A stretch of DNA of 6,241 bases, taken from positions 1-6,241 of the forward strand of contig PHCL01000089.1 of the NCBI GenBank assembly GCA_002842195.1. The letters are read 5' to 3'. This DNA comes from Betaproteobacteria bacterium HGW-Betaproteobacteria-20 (GTDB lineage Bacteria; Pseudomonadota; Gammaproteobacteria; Burkholderiales; Methylophilaceae). This document shows, one piece after another, positions 1 to 6,170 of this stretch. Made by a program: the position numbers and the translations under genes. A model generated the notes under the pieces. That model had not been told where the DNA came from. It saw only the letters and a list, made by a program, of their open reading frames with translations, and ran no database searches. Positions within the stretch are counted from its first letter, which is position 1. The number at the start of each line of letters is the position of its first letter.

Positions 1-156
1 CAAGCCTTTGTTAAAGATGTTAAGTTTACCATTGAGCAATTACTTAAATCTAAAGGCGCAACGGTCGCTTCGTTCACTATGTTTACTGTGGGTGAGGGTA
101 TTGAAAAAGCGGTTGTTGATTACGCGGCAGAAGTTGCAGCTGCGGCAAATGTTTAA
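1..156 (+). CDS. tsf: Elongation factor Ts, C-terminal 51 residues (5' partial)
   Basis: This is the 3' end of the gene for EF-Ts, the cytoplasmic guanine nucleotide exchange factor that recycles EF-Tu from its GDP form. The frame is open from base 1 and stops at TAA 154-156. The visible tail contains the family's C-terminal pattern: a phenylalanine-rich strand followed by VGEGIEK and then an alanine-rich helix ending AAEV and a short alanine run. Proteobacterial EF-Ts proteins end this way, so the C-terminus looks intact, while the bulk of the protein lies left of the window. The gene is followed by a strong intrinsic terminator, and pyrH comes next, which is the usual rpsB-tsf-pyrH-frr order. 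The identification rests on the tail motif plus this synteny. Confidence 0.93.
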   Translation, partial: QAFVKDVKFTIEQLLKSKGATVASFTMFTVGEGIEKAVVDYAAEVAAAANV

Positions 157-204
157 CGCTTAAACGTAAGAGTTAGTTTAATTTGGCCTGTTAAAGGGCT
201 AAAT

Positions 205-243
205 AAAAAATGGACTAAGCTTAATGCTTAGTCCATTTTTTTT
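205..243 (+). terminator. Intrinsic terminator after tsf
   Basis: A perfect 10-bp inverted repeat, TGGACTAAGC (211-220) and GCTTAGTCCA (226-235), closes a 5-base loop TTAAT. It is followed by eight T residues (236-243) and preceded by six A residues (205-210), which extend the stem to about 16 bp. The upstream A-tract means the structure could also terminate transcription from the opposite direction. It separates the ribosomal-protein/EF-Ts transcript from pyrH, so pyrH probably has its own start in 244-342 or depends on readthrough. Confidence 0.95.
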
Positions 244-332
244 GAGGAAATTAGTAGTGAAATTTGCAATCAGGCCGTTATTTTTATGCCTGAAACCGTG
301 TTTTTATGCTTAAATAAGCAAACTTAAAAATT

Positions 333-336
333 GAGG
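333..336 (+). promoter_or_regulatory. Shine-Dalgarno GAGG that fixes the pyrH start
   Basis: GAGG lies six bases before ATG 343. A longer reading from TTG 331 would place the start codon across this ribosome binding site, so the ATG is preferred. Confidence 0.8.
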
Positions 337-342
337 AATATT

Positions 343-1059
343 ATGGCTGCGCCTGCCTACAAACGTATACTACTTAAACTTTCTGGCGAGGCGCTTATGG
401 GCGATGATGCCTATGGCATCAACCGTGCTACGATTGCTCGCATTGTGGGTGAAGTGAAAGAAGTGGTTGATTTAGGCGTGCAAGTTGCCGTGGTGATAGG
501 TGGCGGTAATATATTTCGCGGCGTTGCCCCTGCGGCAGAAGGCATGGATAGAGCAACGGCAGATTACATGGGCATGCTAGCTACCGTTATGAATGCCATG
601 GCACTACAAGACGCTATGAAAAATATTGGGCTCAATGCACGCGTACAAAGTGCACTGAATATTGAACAAGTAGCTGAACCATATATTCGCGGCAAAGCGA
701 TTCGTTATTTAGAAGAAGGTCGCGTGGTGATTTTCGGCGCCGGTACCGGCAACCCGTTTTTTACCACCGATACCGCAGCGGCATTACGCGGCATGGAAAT
801 GAATGCCGATATAGTCATCAAAGCCACCAAAGTGGATGGTATTTATACGGATGACCCAAAAACCAATCTTGACGCTATGCGCTATAAAACTATTAGCTTT
901 GATGAGGCGATTACAAAAAATCTTAAAGTAATGGACGCAACTGCGCTGACATTATGCCGGGATCAAAAGTTACCTATTTTAGTATTCAGTATATTTAAGC
1001 AAGGCGCGTTAAAAAAAGTGGTGATGGGTGAGGATGAAGGAACAATGGTAACGCCTTAG
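343..1059 (+). CDS. pyrH: UMP kinase, 238 aa
   Basis: This is bacterial UMP kinase, which uses ATP to convert UMP to UDP in pyrimidine nucleotide synthesis. It is a cytoplasmic hexameric enzyme of the amino-acid kinase fold, unrelated to eukaryotic UMP/CMP kinase. Visible signatures are KLSGEAL (12-18) at the phosphate-binding N-terminus, the GGGNIFRG loop (53-60), the [18 protein letters not shown] helix (68-85), the UMP-binding [15 protein letters not shown] stretch (132-146) and [13 protein letters not shown] (160-172). The length matches the family (about 235-245). ATG 343 is chosen because GAGG sits at ideal distance; TTG 331 would overlap that site. The gene follows the tsf terminator and precedes frr by 152 bases. 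In many proteobacteria the enzyme is inhibited by UTP and activated by GTP, which is family knowledge and not visible here. Nothing looks broken. Confidence 0.97.
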   Translation: MAAPAYKRILLKLSGEALMGDDAYGINRATIARIVGEVKEVVDLGVQVAVVIGGGNIFRGVAPAAEGMDRATADYMGMLATVMNAMALQDAMKNIGLNARVQSALNIEQVAEPYIRGKAIRYLEEGRVVIFGAGTGNPFFTTDTAAALRGMEMNADIVIKATKVDGIYTDDPKTNLDAMRYKTISFDEAITKNLKVMDATALTLCRDQKLPILVFSIFKQGALKKVVMGEDEGTMVTP

Positions 1060-1069
1060 AGTTCTCTGG

Positions 1070-1112
1070 TTATCGTTCTGACGGTAGTCAAAATCTCGTG
1101 AATCAACGATAA
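1070..1112 (+). repeat. Inverted repeat in the pyrH-frr gap
   Basis: TTATCGTT (1070-1077) and AACGATAA (1105-1112) are perfect 8-base inverted arms separated by 27 bases. The loop carries a small second hairpin, TGAC (1079-1082) with GTCA (1087-1090). It lies 11 bases after the pyrH stop in a 152-base gap. No T-run follows directly, so it is not a classical intrinsic terminator. It could stabilise the pyrH mRNA end or be an operator, or it may be chance. Confidence 0.35.
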
Positions 1113-1201
1113 AGATTTTAAGCTGCATCCCTTAGTGACAATTGAGTGAACGTTCCCTTAACCTAAATACGTATAGATTCGATAAATAAAAGATGTGAGT
1201 T

Positions 1202-1205
1202 GGAG
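1202..1205 (+). promoter_or_regulatory. Shine-Dalgarno GGAG that fixes the frr start
   Basis: GGAG lies six bases before ATG 1212. The upstream in-frame TTG at 1200 would overlap this site and is rejected as the start. Confidence 0.8.
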
Positions 1206-1211
1206 AAACAA

Positions 1212-1769
1212 ATGTTAGACGAAATCAAAAAATCAGCTGAACAGAAAATGCAAAAATCATTGGAAGTATTAAAAAATGATTTAGCAAAAATACGCACAGG
1301 TCGCGCTCATGTTGGCTTATTGGATCATGTAATGGTTGAGTATTACGGCTCAATGGTGGCTGTAAATCAAGTGGCTAATATCAACTTAGGCGATGCACGC
1401 ACCATTAACGTACAGCCTTTTGAAAAGAGCATGATAGGCAAGGTTGAAAAAGCCATTCGTGATGGTGATTTAGGCTTAAATCCTGCCACCAATGGCGATT
1501 TAATTCGTGTGCCTATGCCTATGTTAACTGAAGAGCGTCGACGTGATTTAACCAAAATTGTACGTAACGAAGCTGAAGGTGCTAAAGTTTCTATTCGTAA
1601 CGTACGTCGCGATGCTAATGATGCGTTGAAAAAACTATTAAAAGATAAAGAGATTTCTGAAGATGATGAACGTCGTGCGCAAGATGATATTCAAAAGTCG
1701 ACAGATAAAGCAGTGGCAGAAGTAGATAAGCTATTGCAGGTTAAAGAAGTTGAATTGATGGCCGTATAA
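1212..1769 (+). CDS. frr: Ribosome recycling factor, 185 aa
   Basis: RRF acts after termination: together with EF-G it splits the post-termination 70S ribosome so that subunits can be reused. Its shape mimics a tRNA, with a three-helix-bundle arm and a small beta/alpha domain. Matches visible here are the N-terminal helix with [13 protein letters not shown] (26-38), the VEYYGS strand (42-47), the domain II segment [19 protein letters not shown] (64-82), the hinge region with [15 protein letters not shown] (99-113), and the long C-terminal helices with [11 protein letters not shown] (127-137). That last segment contains the conserved arginine at position 132. Length is exactly typical (185). 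The start is set by GGAG 1202-1205. uppS follows after 69 bases, and the order pyrH-frr-uppS is standard in proteobacteria. The gene appears intact. Confidence 0.97.
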   Translation: MLDEIKKSAEQKMQKSLEVLKNDLAKIRTGRAHVGLLDHVMVEYYGSMVAVNQVANINLGDARTINVQPFEKSMIGKVEKAIRDGDLGLNPATNGDLIRVPMPMLTEERRRDLTKIVRNEAEGAKVSIRNVRRDANDALKKLLKDKEISEDDERRAQDDIQKSTDKAVAEVDKLLQVKEVELMAV

Positions 1770-1838
1770 GTTTAAAAACATTGGAATCTTACTTGCAACC
1801 TTGTCATCTTATTAAAAATTTAACGCAGCCTGATTGGA

Positions 1839-2630
1839 ATGTGTGTGGCTTTCTTCACTAGCGCAACACAGAATATTCCTGCGGCCGCTGAAATTCCGAA
1901 ACACATTGCAGTCATTATGGATGGCAATGGCCGTTGGGCGCGTAAGCGTTTTTTACCTAGAGTTGCTGGCCATAAGCGTGGTGTAGAAACTGTGCGTAAC
2001 TTGGTTAAGTATTGTGCAAACCTGAAAGTTGAATATTTAACATTATTTGCCTTTAGTAGCGAAAATTGGCGTAGGCCAGCAGAAGAAGTGTCGTTTTTAA
2101 TGGGTTTGTTTATGCAAGCACTAAAGCGTGAAGTGGTAAAGTTGAATCAAAACAACATCAAACTTATTATGATTGGTGATCGCAGCCGTTTTGATGCTGA
2201 GCTTATTGCTCAGATTGAGGCTTCAGAGCAACTCACCGCAAAAAACACTGGCTTAACACTAACGATTGCCGCTAACTATGGCGGCCGCTGGGATGTGTTG
2301 CAAGCCGTAAATAAAATGCAATTAGCCGCTCCACAGCTTACTGGCTTTTATAGAGAAGATCATCTTACGCCACATCTGGCGATGCACTACGCGCCAGAGC
2401 CGGATTTGTTTATACGTACAGGTGGCGAAAAACGCATTAGCAATTTTTTATTATGGCAGTTGGCTTATACAGAACTTTATTTCACCGATACGCTATGGCC
2501 AGATTTCAATGAAGAAGCTTTTAAGCTGGCAATTCAATCTTACCAAAACCGTGAGCGTCGATTTGGGCGTACCAGTGAACAGTTAGCCGAACCTCTAAAA
2601 GCACCACCCCTAAAAGCACCCAAAGCCTAG
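1839..2630 (+). CDS. uppS: Undecaprenyl diphosphate synthase (cis-prenyltransferase), 263 aa
   Basis: This enzyme adds eight isopentenyl units to farnesyl diphosphate in cis, making the C55 lipid from which the carrier for peptidoglycan and other envelope polymers is derived. It acts at the cytoplasmic face of the membrane. Signatures in order: MDGNGRWA (27-34) with the catalytic/Mg-binding Asp28, HKRG with His45, LTLFAFSSENWRRP (67-80), and RTGGEKRISNFLLWQLAYTE (193-212), whose arginines and final Glu212 bind the IPP diphosphate and metal. Length is near the E. coli protein (about 253). The start is uncertain: ATG 1839 has no spaced ribosome binding site, whereas GTG 1845 lies six bases after GGA (1836-1838) and would shorten the protein by two residues. 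The C-terminus ends in a repeated LKAP motif created by a 15-base tandem repeat. Confidence 0.96.
   Translation: MCVAFFTSATQNIPAAAEIPKHIAVIMDGNGRWARKRFLPRVAGHKRGVETVRNLVKYCANLKVEYLTLFAFSSENWRRPAEEVSFLMGLFMQALKREVVKLNQNNIKLIMIGDRSRFDAELIAQIEASEQLTAKNTGLTLTIAANYGGRWDVLQAVNKMQLAAPQLTGFYREDHLTPHLAMHYAPEPDLFIRTGGEKRISNFLLWQLAYTELYFTDTLWPDFNEEAFKLAIQSYQNRERRFGRTSEQLAEPLKAPPLKAPKA
2595..2620 (+). repeat. 15-base tandem repeat in the 3' end of uppS
   Basis: CTAAAAGCACC occurs at 2595-2605 and again at 2610-2620, a period of 15 bases (five codons), giving two LKAP units at the extreme C-terminus. It keeps the frame and lies outside the conserved enzyme core, consistent with replication slippage. Confidence 0.7.
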
Positions 2631-2686
2631 CCGTGTAAACGCCGCGTTGGACTTCTAACATAACTAACTAAATTAAAACCAATTCC

Positions 2687-3514
2687 ATGCTTAAAACTAG
2701 AATTATCACAGCCCTTGTTCTTATGCTCGGCTTTTTGGCGGCTTTATTTTACACCTCTGGCGTGGCTTGGGCTTTTATTACACTAGCTGCAACCCTCATT
2801 GGTATTTGGGAATGGTCAAAGCTTATTAAGTTAAATCAGCCTCAAACGATATTCACGATGGCTAGTGCGTTAAGTATAGGTTTAATGTTAATTTTCGCAT
2901 CCAACATCCCGCTAGGGCATTACGTGGATGAATTAGTACTTATTCTATTGTCTATATCTGCCGTTTTTTGGGTAGTTTTAGCACCAATCTGGCTTATTTC
3001 AAGAAAAAAAATTAACCATAAATTTACGATGGCAATATTAGGATTGTCACTATTACTTGCTACTTGGGTAGCTTTAAACGGCTTACATAACATCAACCCA
3101 TGGTTATTATTGGGTGTGCTTGCAACGGTATGGTTAGCTGATATCGCTGCTTATTTTGCCGGTAAACAATTCGGGCGCCATAAGCTTGCCCCAGAAATCA
3201 GCCCAGGGAAAACTTGGGAGGGTGTAGCTGGTGCAATACTAGCCGCAACTTTATATGGCTTATTACTGTGCCACTATTTACATATCAGCCGTTGGTTAAT
3301 AGTAGGGTTATGGCTCATAGTGATACTCAGTATTATGGGCGACTTATTCGAATCGCTATTAAAACGCCAGGCAGGTGTAAAAGACAGCAGCCACTTATTG
3401 CCAGGCCATGGCGGCGTGCTAGATAGAATCGATGGCCTAATACCGATTTTGCCGTTAGTTCTTTTTTATATTTACTTCCCACTTTTTGCGAACCTTCAAT
3501 TGCATGCTCGATAA
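2687..3514 (+). CDS. cdsA: Phosphatidate cytidylyltransferase (CDP-diacylglycerol synthase), 275 aa
   Basis: CdsA is an inner-membrane enzyme that converts phosphatidic acid and CTP to CDP-diacylglycerol, the branch point for bacterial phospholipids. The protein is strongly hydrophobic with multiple predicted membrane spans, starting with one at about residues 7-30. It ends with the family's signature region: [18 protein letters not shown] (218-235), then [15 protein letters not shown] (237-251), with the acidic residues Asp219, Asp246 and Asp249 of the metal/CTP site. Upstream, [31 protein letters not shown] (149-179) is also characteristic. Length is typical (about 265-285). ATG 2687 starts the expected hydrophobic N-terminus but has no recognisable Shine-Dalgarno; the gap after uppS is 56 bases. 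The 3' end overlaps the dxr start by 11 bases, suggesting coupled translation. Confidence 0.96.
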   Translation: MLKTRIITALVLMLGFLAALFYTSGVAWAFITLAATLIGIWEWSKLIKLNQPQTIFTMASALSIGLMLIFASNIPLGHYVDELVLILLSISAVFWVVLAPIWLISRKKINHKFTMAILGLSLLLATWVALNGLHNINPWLLLGVLATVWLADIAAYFAGKQFGRHKLAPEISPGKTWEGVAGAILAATLYGLLLCHYLHISRWLIVGLWLIVILSIMGDLFESLLKRQAGVKDSSHLLPGHGGVLDRIDGLIPILPLVLFYIYFPLFANLQLHAR

Positions 3515-4565
3515 ATTGACCGCTCATGAATCACAAAGTGTAACTATACTTGGTGCTACCGGCACTATAGGCTTGCAAACTTTAGACGTTATTTCACAAC
3601 ATCCAGAACGCTTTAGTGTTTTTGCTTTATCTGCGAATAATAACGTTAAAGATTTATTTGCCTTATGTGAAAAATTCGCACCTAAATACGCAATAATGCT
3701 TCAGCAAGCCGCGGCCTTAGTGCTAAGCGCACAACTAAAAGCGATAGGTTCTGCTACCGTGGTATTGCATGGTGAGGCTGCACTTTGTGAAGTCGCCGCA
3801 CATGAACAAGTGGATATTGTGATGGCGGCCATTGTGGGTGCCGCTGGCTTGCATCCAGCCATGGCTGCAGCAAAAGCGGGGAAACGTATATTGCTGGCGA
3901 ATAAAGAAACGCTGGTGATGGCAGGCAATCTGTTTATGCAGGCAGTTATTAATGGCGGCGCCACGTTACTGCCGATAGATAGCGAGCATAACGCGATATT
4001 TCAAGTGATGCCACCTCAACGTGGCAAACACTTATCTGACATGGGAGTAAAGCGAGTATTGCTCACAGCATCAGGCGGCCCATTCAGAAACGCTAGCTTG
4101 CAGGAACTAAAAGCGGTCACACGTGCTCAAGCTTTAAACCATCCCAACTGGGTAATGGGACCGAAAATTACGGTAGACTCTGCAACACTCATGAACAAAG
4201 GTTTAGAAGTCATTGAGGCGCACTGGTTATTTAACGCAGCGCCTAGCCAAATTGACGTGGTTGTGCATCCACAAAGTGTCATCCATTCTATGGTGGAATA
4301 TATTGACGGTAGCGTACTGGCACAGCTTGGCAACCCCGATATGCGTACACCGATTGCTTATGGGCTTGGCTACCCGGAGCGCTTAAGCAGTGGTGTAAGT
4401 AGCCTGGATTTAATCACCACTGCACATTTGGACTTCTGCCTGCCGGACATGGTGCGCTTCCCATGCTTACGACTTGCTTATGAAGCATTAAATGCCGGCG
4501 GTACGGCTCCAGCGATTTTAAACGCTGCAAATGCCGGTTCAAATATTGAATTTTTCCATTCGTGA
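3504..4565 (+). CDS. dxr: 1-deoxy-D-xylulose-5-phosphate reductoisomerase, C-terminally truncated at a chimeric join
   Basis: Dxr (IspC) makes 2-C-methyl-D-erythritol 4-phosphate from DXP with NADPH, the first committed step of the MEP isoprenoid pathway. Visible elements: the NADPH-binding [13 protein letters not shown] (17-29), LLANKETLV (130-138), metal ligands Asp159 and Glu161 in PIDSEHN, the ASGGPFR substrate loop (189-195), and [13 protein letters not shown] (231-243) with the third metal ligand Glu235. The match continues through [19 protein letters not shown] to LNAAN ending at residue 343 (base 4532). There the family normally reads EVAV and goes on for about 50 more residues of the C-terminal helical domain. 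Instead ten foreign residues and a stop follow, and these bases are the antisense of the pabC part of the neighbour. As written the protein would lack its C-terminal domain and probably not work. The start ATG 3504 overlaps cdsA and lacks a clear Shine-Dalgarno. Confidence 0.93.
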   Translation: MLDKLTAHESQSVTILGATGTIGLQTLDVISQHPERFSVFALSANNNVKDLFALCEKFAPKYAIMLQQAAALVLSAQLKAIGSATVVLHGEAALCEVAAHEQVDIVMAAIVGAAGLHPAMAAAKAGKRILLANKETLVMAGNLFMQAVINGGATLLPIDSEHNAIFQVMPPQRGKHLSDMGVKRVLLTASGGPFRNASLQELKAVTRAQALNHPNWVMGPKITVDSATLMNKGLEVIEAHWLFNAAPSQIDVVVHPQSVIHSMVEYIDGSVLAQLGNPDMRTPIAYGLGYPERLSSGVSSLDLITTAHLDFCLPDMVRFPCLRLAYEALNAGGTAPAILNAANAGSNIEFFHS

Positions 4566-5733
4566 AAAGCATGGTTTCAATCAGCGCAAATTCCGGCATA
4601 TTGTTGATCAGGAATTTTGCCTTGAGCCGGCATTCCGCGAATTCTTCTTCCGGTCGGGAATCATCAACAATACCCCCGCCGATTCCCATGCGGGCCCGAT
4701 ATTGATTGTCCTGCTGATATTGAAGATCGATGGTCCGGATGGCCACGTTAAAAACAGCCTGCCCGTCCGGGGCAAAATAACCAATGGCGCCTGTATAAAT
4801 ATCCCGCGGCTCTTTTTCCAGTATCCGGATAATTTTCATGCTTTGAATCTTGGGCGCGCCGGTGACGGAACCGCAGGGGAACAGGCTTTTGACCAAGTCG
4901 AATATTCCAAGCCCCGGCTGCAATTTTCCGGTGACGGTGGAGGTCATCTGCAATAACGTTTCATATTTTTCCACTTCGAAAAGTTTTTTTACTTTAACCT
5001 GCCCGGGCAAACAAATCCGGCCCAGATCATTTCTGAGCAAATCAACAATCATGACATTTTCACTGGTGTTTTTCATGTCGTATCGCAGCCAGTGTGCGGA
5101 AGCCGAAAGCGGCGCGGTGCCTTTCATTGGTTTGACCATGATGTTCTGCTTCGCATCGATGCGGAAAAAAAGTTCGGGTGACAGGGAAATGATGGCGTTG
5201 CCGTCATAATTGATGAGGGCCGAATAAGAAACCCGTTGATTTTTTTTCAGCCGGTCATAAAAATCAAAGATGCTGCCGATAAAATTAAAATCATAGCGGG
5301 ACGTGTAGTTGATCTGATACGTTTCACCGCAGGCAATACGGTTTTTGATTATTTTAATCGCTTGTTCGTATTGCGGATAGTTGATGGCCAGTCGGGGTTC
5401 TGATAAATAGTAATCCATGTTTTCATTTTCAGAAGAAAAAGGCAGTCGCCGGACCGGTTCCTTATAAACACCGAACCAGATCAGCGGATAGTCGTATTTC
5501 GGGCAGTGTGAATTTAAGATTTCTTCGATAAAGTATCCCAGTTCGTAGGAAAAGAAACCGGCCAGGTAATAACCTTTCTGCCGGTAGATTTCCATTTGCC
5601 GGAAACACCTTGGCAGGTCCGCCGGCTTTTTGCAGGTAATAATTTTTACCGGGTCCGCAAACAGGAAGTTTTGCGAATTCTCCTTATCCTTGCGGAGTGT
5701 TTCCAGGATGACAATGTTTTTATTCAAATTCAT
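4414..5733 (-). CDS. pabB: Aminodeoxychorismate synthase component I fused to a truncated aminodeoxychorismate lyase domain (PabB-PabC)
   Basis: The PabB part (about residues 1-378) makes 4-amino-4-deoxychorismate from chorismate and ammonia for p-aminobenzoate and folate synthesis, usually with a glutamine amidotransferase (PabA). Chorismate-binding motifs: [14 protein letters not shown] (136-149), SLSPELFF (183-190), KPMKGTAP (201-208), [16 protein letters not shown] (225-240), [15 protein letters not shown] (288-302), [13 protein letters not shown] (312-324) and [26 protein letters not shown] (350-375). The (I/M)KGT form with Lys204 points to PabB; anthranilate synthases have A in place of K. 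Residues 382-405 (FALIETM, then [13 protein letters not shown]) match the start of the PabC/IlvE-type lyase, which removes pyruvate to release PABA. A full fusion would be near 580-600 residues. From about residue 408 the reading is antisense dxr, so the last 30 or so residues are not genuine. The ATG at 5733 fits the family N-terminus; its ribosome binding site is weak. Confidence 0.9.
   Translation of the reverse strand: MNLNKNIVILETLRKDKENSQNFLFADPVKIITCKKPADLPRCFRQMEIYRQKGYYLAGFFSYELGYFIEEILNSHCPKYDYPLIWFGVYKEPVRRLPFSSENENMDYYLSEPRLAINYPQYEQAIKIIKNRIACGETYQINYTSRYDFNFIGSIFDFYDRLKKNQRVSYSALINYDGNAIISLSPELFFRIDAKQNIMVKPMKGTAPLSASAHWLRYDMKNTSENVMIVDLLRNDLGRICLPGQVKVKKLFEVEKYETLLQMTSTVTGKLQPGLGIFDLVKSLFPCGSVTGAPKIQSMKIIRILEKEPRDIYTGAIGYFAPDGQAVFNVAIRTIDLQYQQDNQYRARMGIGGGIVDDSRPEEEFAECRLKAKFLINNMPEFALIETMLFTNGKIQYLNRHLQRLKSLEPYRRHLMLHKQVVSMGSAPCPAGRSPNVQW
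4513..4533. other. Chimeric join between the dxr piece and the pabB-pabC piece
   Basis: Reading right, dxr keeps its conserved sequence up to base 4532 (LNAAN). Reading left on the minus strand, the PabC domain keeps its RHLQRL pattern down to base 4519. The 14 bases 4519-4532 therefore encode conserved residues of both proteins on opposite strands, and up to about 21 bases (4513-4533) are compatible with both. Beyond this shared stretch each gene loses family similarity at once, and base composition and codon style change. A short shared word that breaks two conserved genes together is the expected mark of an assembler joining two genomes at a common k-mer. A real microhomology-mediated rearrangement would look the same in sequence alone. 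Confidence 0.85.
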
Positions 5734-5821
5734 AACGGATCTTTATCGGTTGTTAAAATATCAAACATTCATCTTTGAGTTAATGAAAACCATTCGGCGC
5801 CGCAAAAAACACATCAGCGGC

Positions 5822-5890
5822 TCAACTAACCCGCTTTCTGTTGCTTTGCAAATATTTTATGCCAATCACATCTTTTTTTATTTCCGTCAT
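5822..5890 (-). CDS. Possible 22-residue small ORF upstream of pabB
   Basis: Reading leftward, ATG 5890-5888 opens a 22-codon frame ending at TGA 5824-5822. AAAGGA (5905-5900) stands nine bases before the ATG, a better ribosome binding site than that of pabB itself. The peptide is lysine- and arginine-rich (begins MTEIKKDVIG, ends NRKRVS), with no signal peptide or membrane segment. I do not recognise it. It could be a short leader peptide before pabB (88 bases downstream), the remnant of a decayed gene, or chance. It has no run of tryptophan, phenylalanine or tyrosine codons of the sort seen in attenuation leaders for aromatic pathways. Confidence 0.2.
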   Translation of the reverse strand: MTEIKKDVIGIKYLQSNRKRVS

Positions 5891-5943
5891 GTCGTGAAAT
5901 CCTTTAGATGGACCGCGGCAGCGGCTGTTTAATTTTAATCTTC

Positions 5944-5973
5944 TTGACCCTTCGCCGCCATTTTTACTATAAT
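5944..5973 (+). promoter_or_regulatory. Sigma-70 type promoter reading toward the 6171 gene
   Basis: TTGACC (5944-5949) matches the -35 consensus at five of six positions, and TATAAT (5968-5973) is a perfect -10, with an 18-base spacer. Transcription would start near 5980, leaving a leader of about 190 bases before ATG 6171. This is the strongest promoter match in the window. Confidence 0.7.
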
Positions 5974-6034
5974 CATCAGCAATTAAAATTAGCTGGTTCC
6001 TATCCAACAAAGCCGGATATGCCGGAGTATTGAA

Positions 6035-6141
6035 GCATCATGGATGGCTGAGGATGATGCGTGCCAGGCCTTTTCAACCATTTAAAGAAGTGTGCTTATA
6101 TCCATTACTTTATCGAAAATTCTGATCATCATCCGATAAAG
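6035..6141 (+). promoter_or_regulatory. Structured leader with two inverted repeats and a competing pairing
   Basis: Hairpin A: GCATCAT (6035-6041) pairs with ATGATGC (6054-6060) around a 12-base loop. Hairpin B: CTTTATCG (6108-6115) pairs with CGATAAAG (6134-6141) around an 18-base loop. A third pairing, GGATGATG (6052-6059) with CATCATCC (6127-6134), is also perfect over eight bases; it would use the 3' arm of A and the loop plus first base of the 3' arm of B, so it excludes A and disturbs B. There is no T-run, so this is not a transcription terminator. It lies 20 bases before the Shine-Dalgarno of the 6171 gene, so control of translation or an operator role is conceivable. I recognise no known riboswitch class. 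Confidence 0.35.
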
Positions 6142-6160
6142 GCAACGAATCGTACAAAGC

Positions 6161-6164
6161 GAGG
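6161..6164 (+). promoter_or_regulatory. Shine-Dalgarno GAGG for the 6171 gene
   Basis: GAGG lies six bases before ATG 6171 and favours it over the in-frame ATG at 6189, although the conserved family sequence begins only at the second Met. Confidence 0.75.
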
Positions 6165-6170
6165 ATAGAT

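Larger units (their letters stand above)
5734..6170. other. 437-base divergent intergenic region between pabB-pabC and the dehydrogenase
   Basis: No long conserved coding region is recognisable here. The pabB side (5734-5940) is AT-rich and includes a 22-codon minus-strand ORF with a good ribosome binding site. I found no convincing minus-strand promoter; a TATAGT on the minus strand overlaps the plus-strand -10 but has no matching -35. The right part has a strong rightward sigma-70 promoter (5944-5973) and a roughly 190-base leader with inverted repeats ending at the Shine-Dalgarno of the 6171 gene. Confidence 0.7.

Noticed and set aside
151..165. Inverted repeat GTTTAA...TTAAAC at the tsf stop codon
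   Set aside because: Six-base AT-rich arms with a three-base centre and no following T-run; the strong terminator at 205-243 explains transcription ending here.
264..310. Promoter for pyrH (TTGCAA 264-269 with TATGCC 285-290, or TATGCT 305-310)
   Set aside because: A promoter is expected here because of the upstream terminator, but the -10 matches are weak and the first pair has a 15-base spacer.
331..342. Longer pyrH start at TTG 331
   Set aside because: It would overlap the Shine-Dalgarno GAGG (333-336) that serves ATG 343, and the added residues are not part of the family N-terminus.
1135..1177. Promoter for frr (GTGACA 1135-1140 or TTGAGT 1142-1147 with TAAATA or TATAGA downstream)
   Set aside because: Each candidate pairs one fair hexamer with a poor one or wrong spacing; not strong enough to call.
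1200..1211. Longer frr start at TTG 1200
   Set aside because: The Shine-Dalgarno GGAG (1202-1205) lies inside the extension, and ATG 1212 gives the exact usual length of 185 residues.
4414..4565. A natural 152-base convergent overlap of dxr and pabB coding ends
   Set aside because: In the overlap, each reading beyond the shared word at 4513-4533 is just the antisense of the other conserved gene, so it is a by-product of the join and not a designed overlap.
4531..5209. Plus-strand open frames across the pabB region (4531-4956 and 4850-5209)
   Set aside because: They are antisense to the strongly conserved PabB motifs and show no family pattern of their own.
5913..5939. CCGC/GCGG hairpin followed by T-rich sequence as a terminator
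   Set aside because: The stem is only four pairs, the T-run is interrupted by A residues, and no plus-strand gene lies upstream to terminate.
5996..6006. GGTTC...TCC resembling a tRNA T-arm
   Set aside because: The T-loop lacks the conserved purine-A after GGTTC, and no acceptor, D or anticodon stem can be placed around it.
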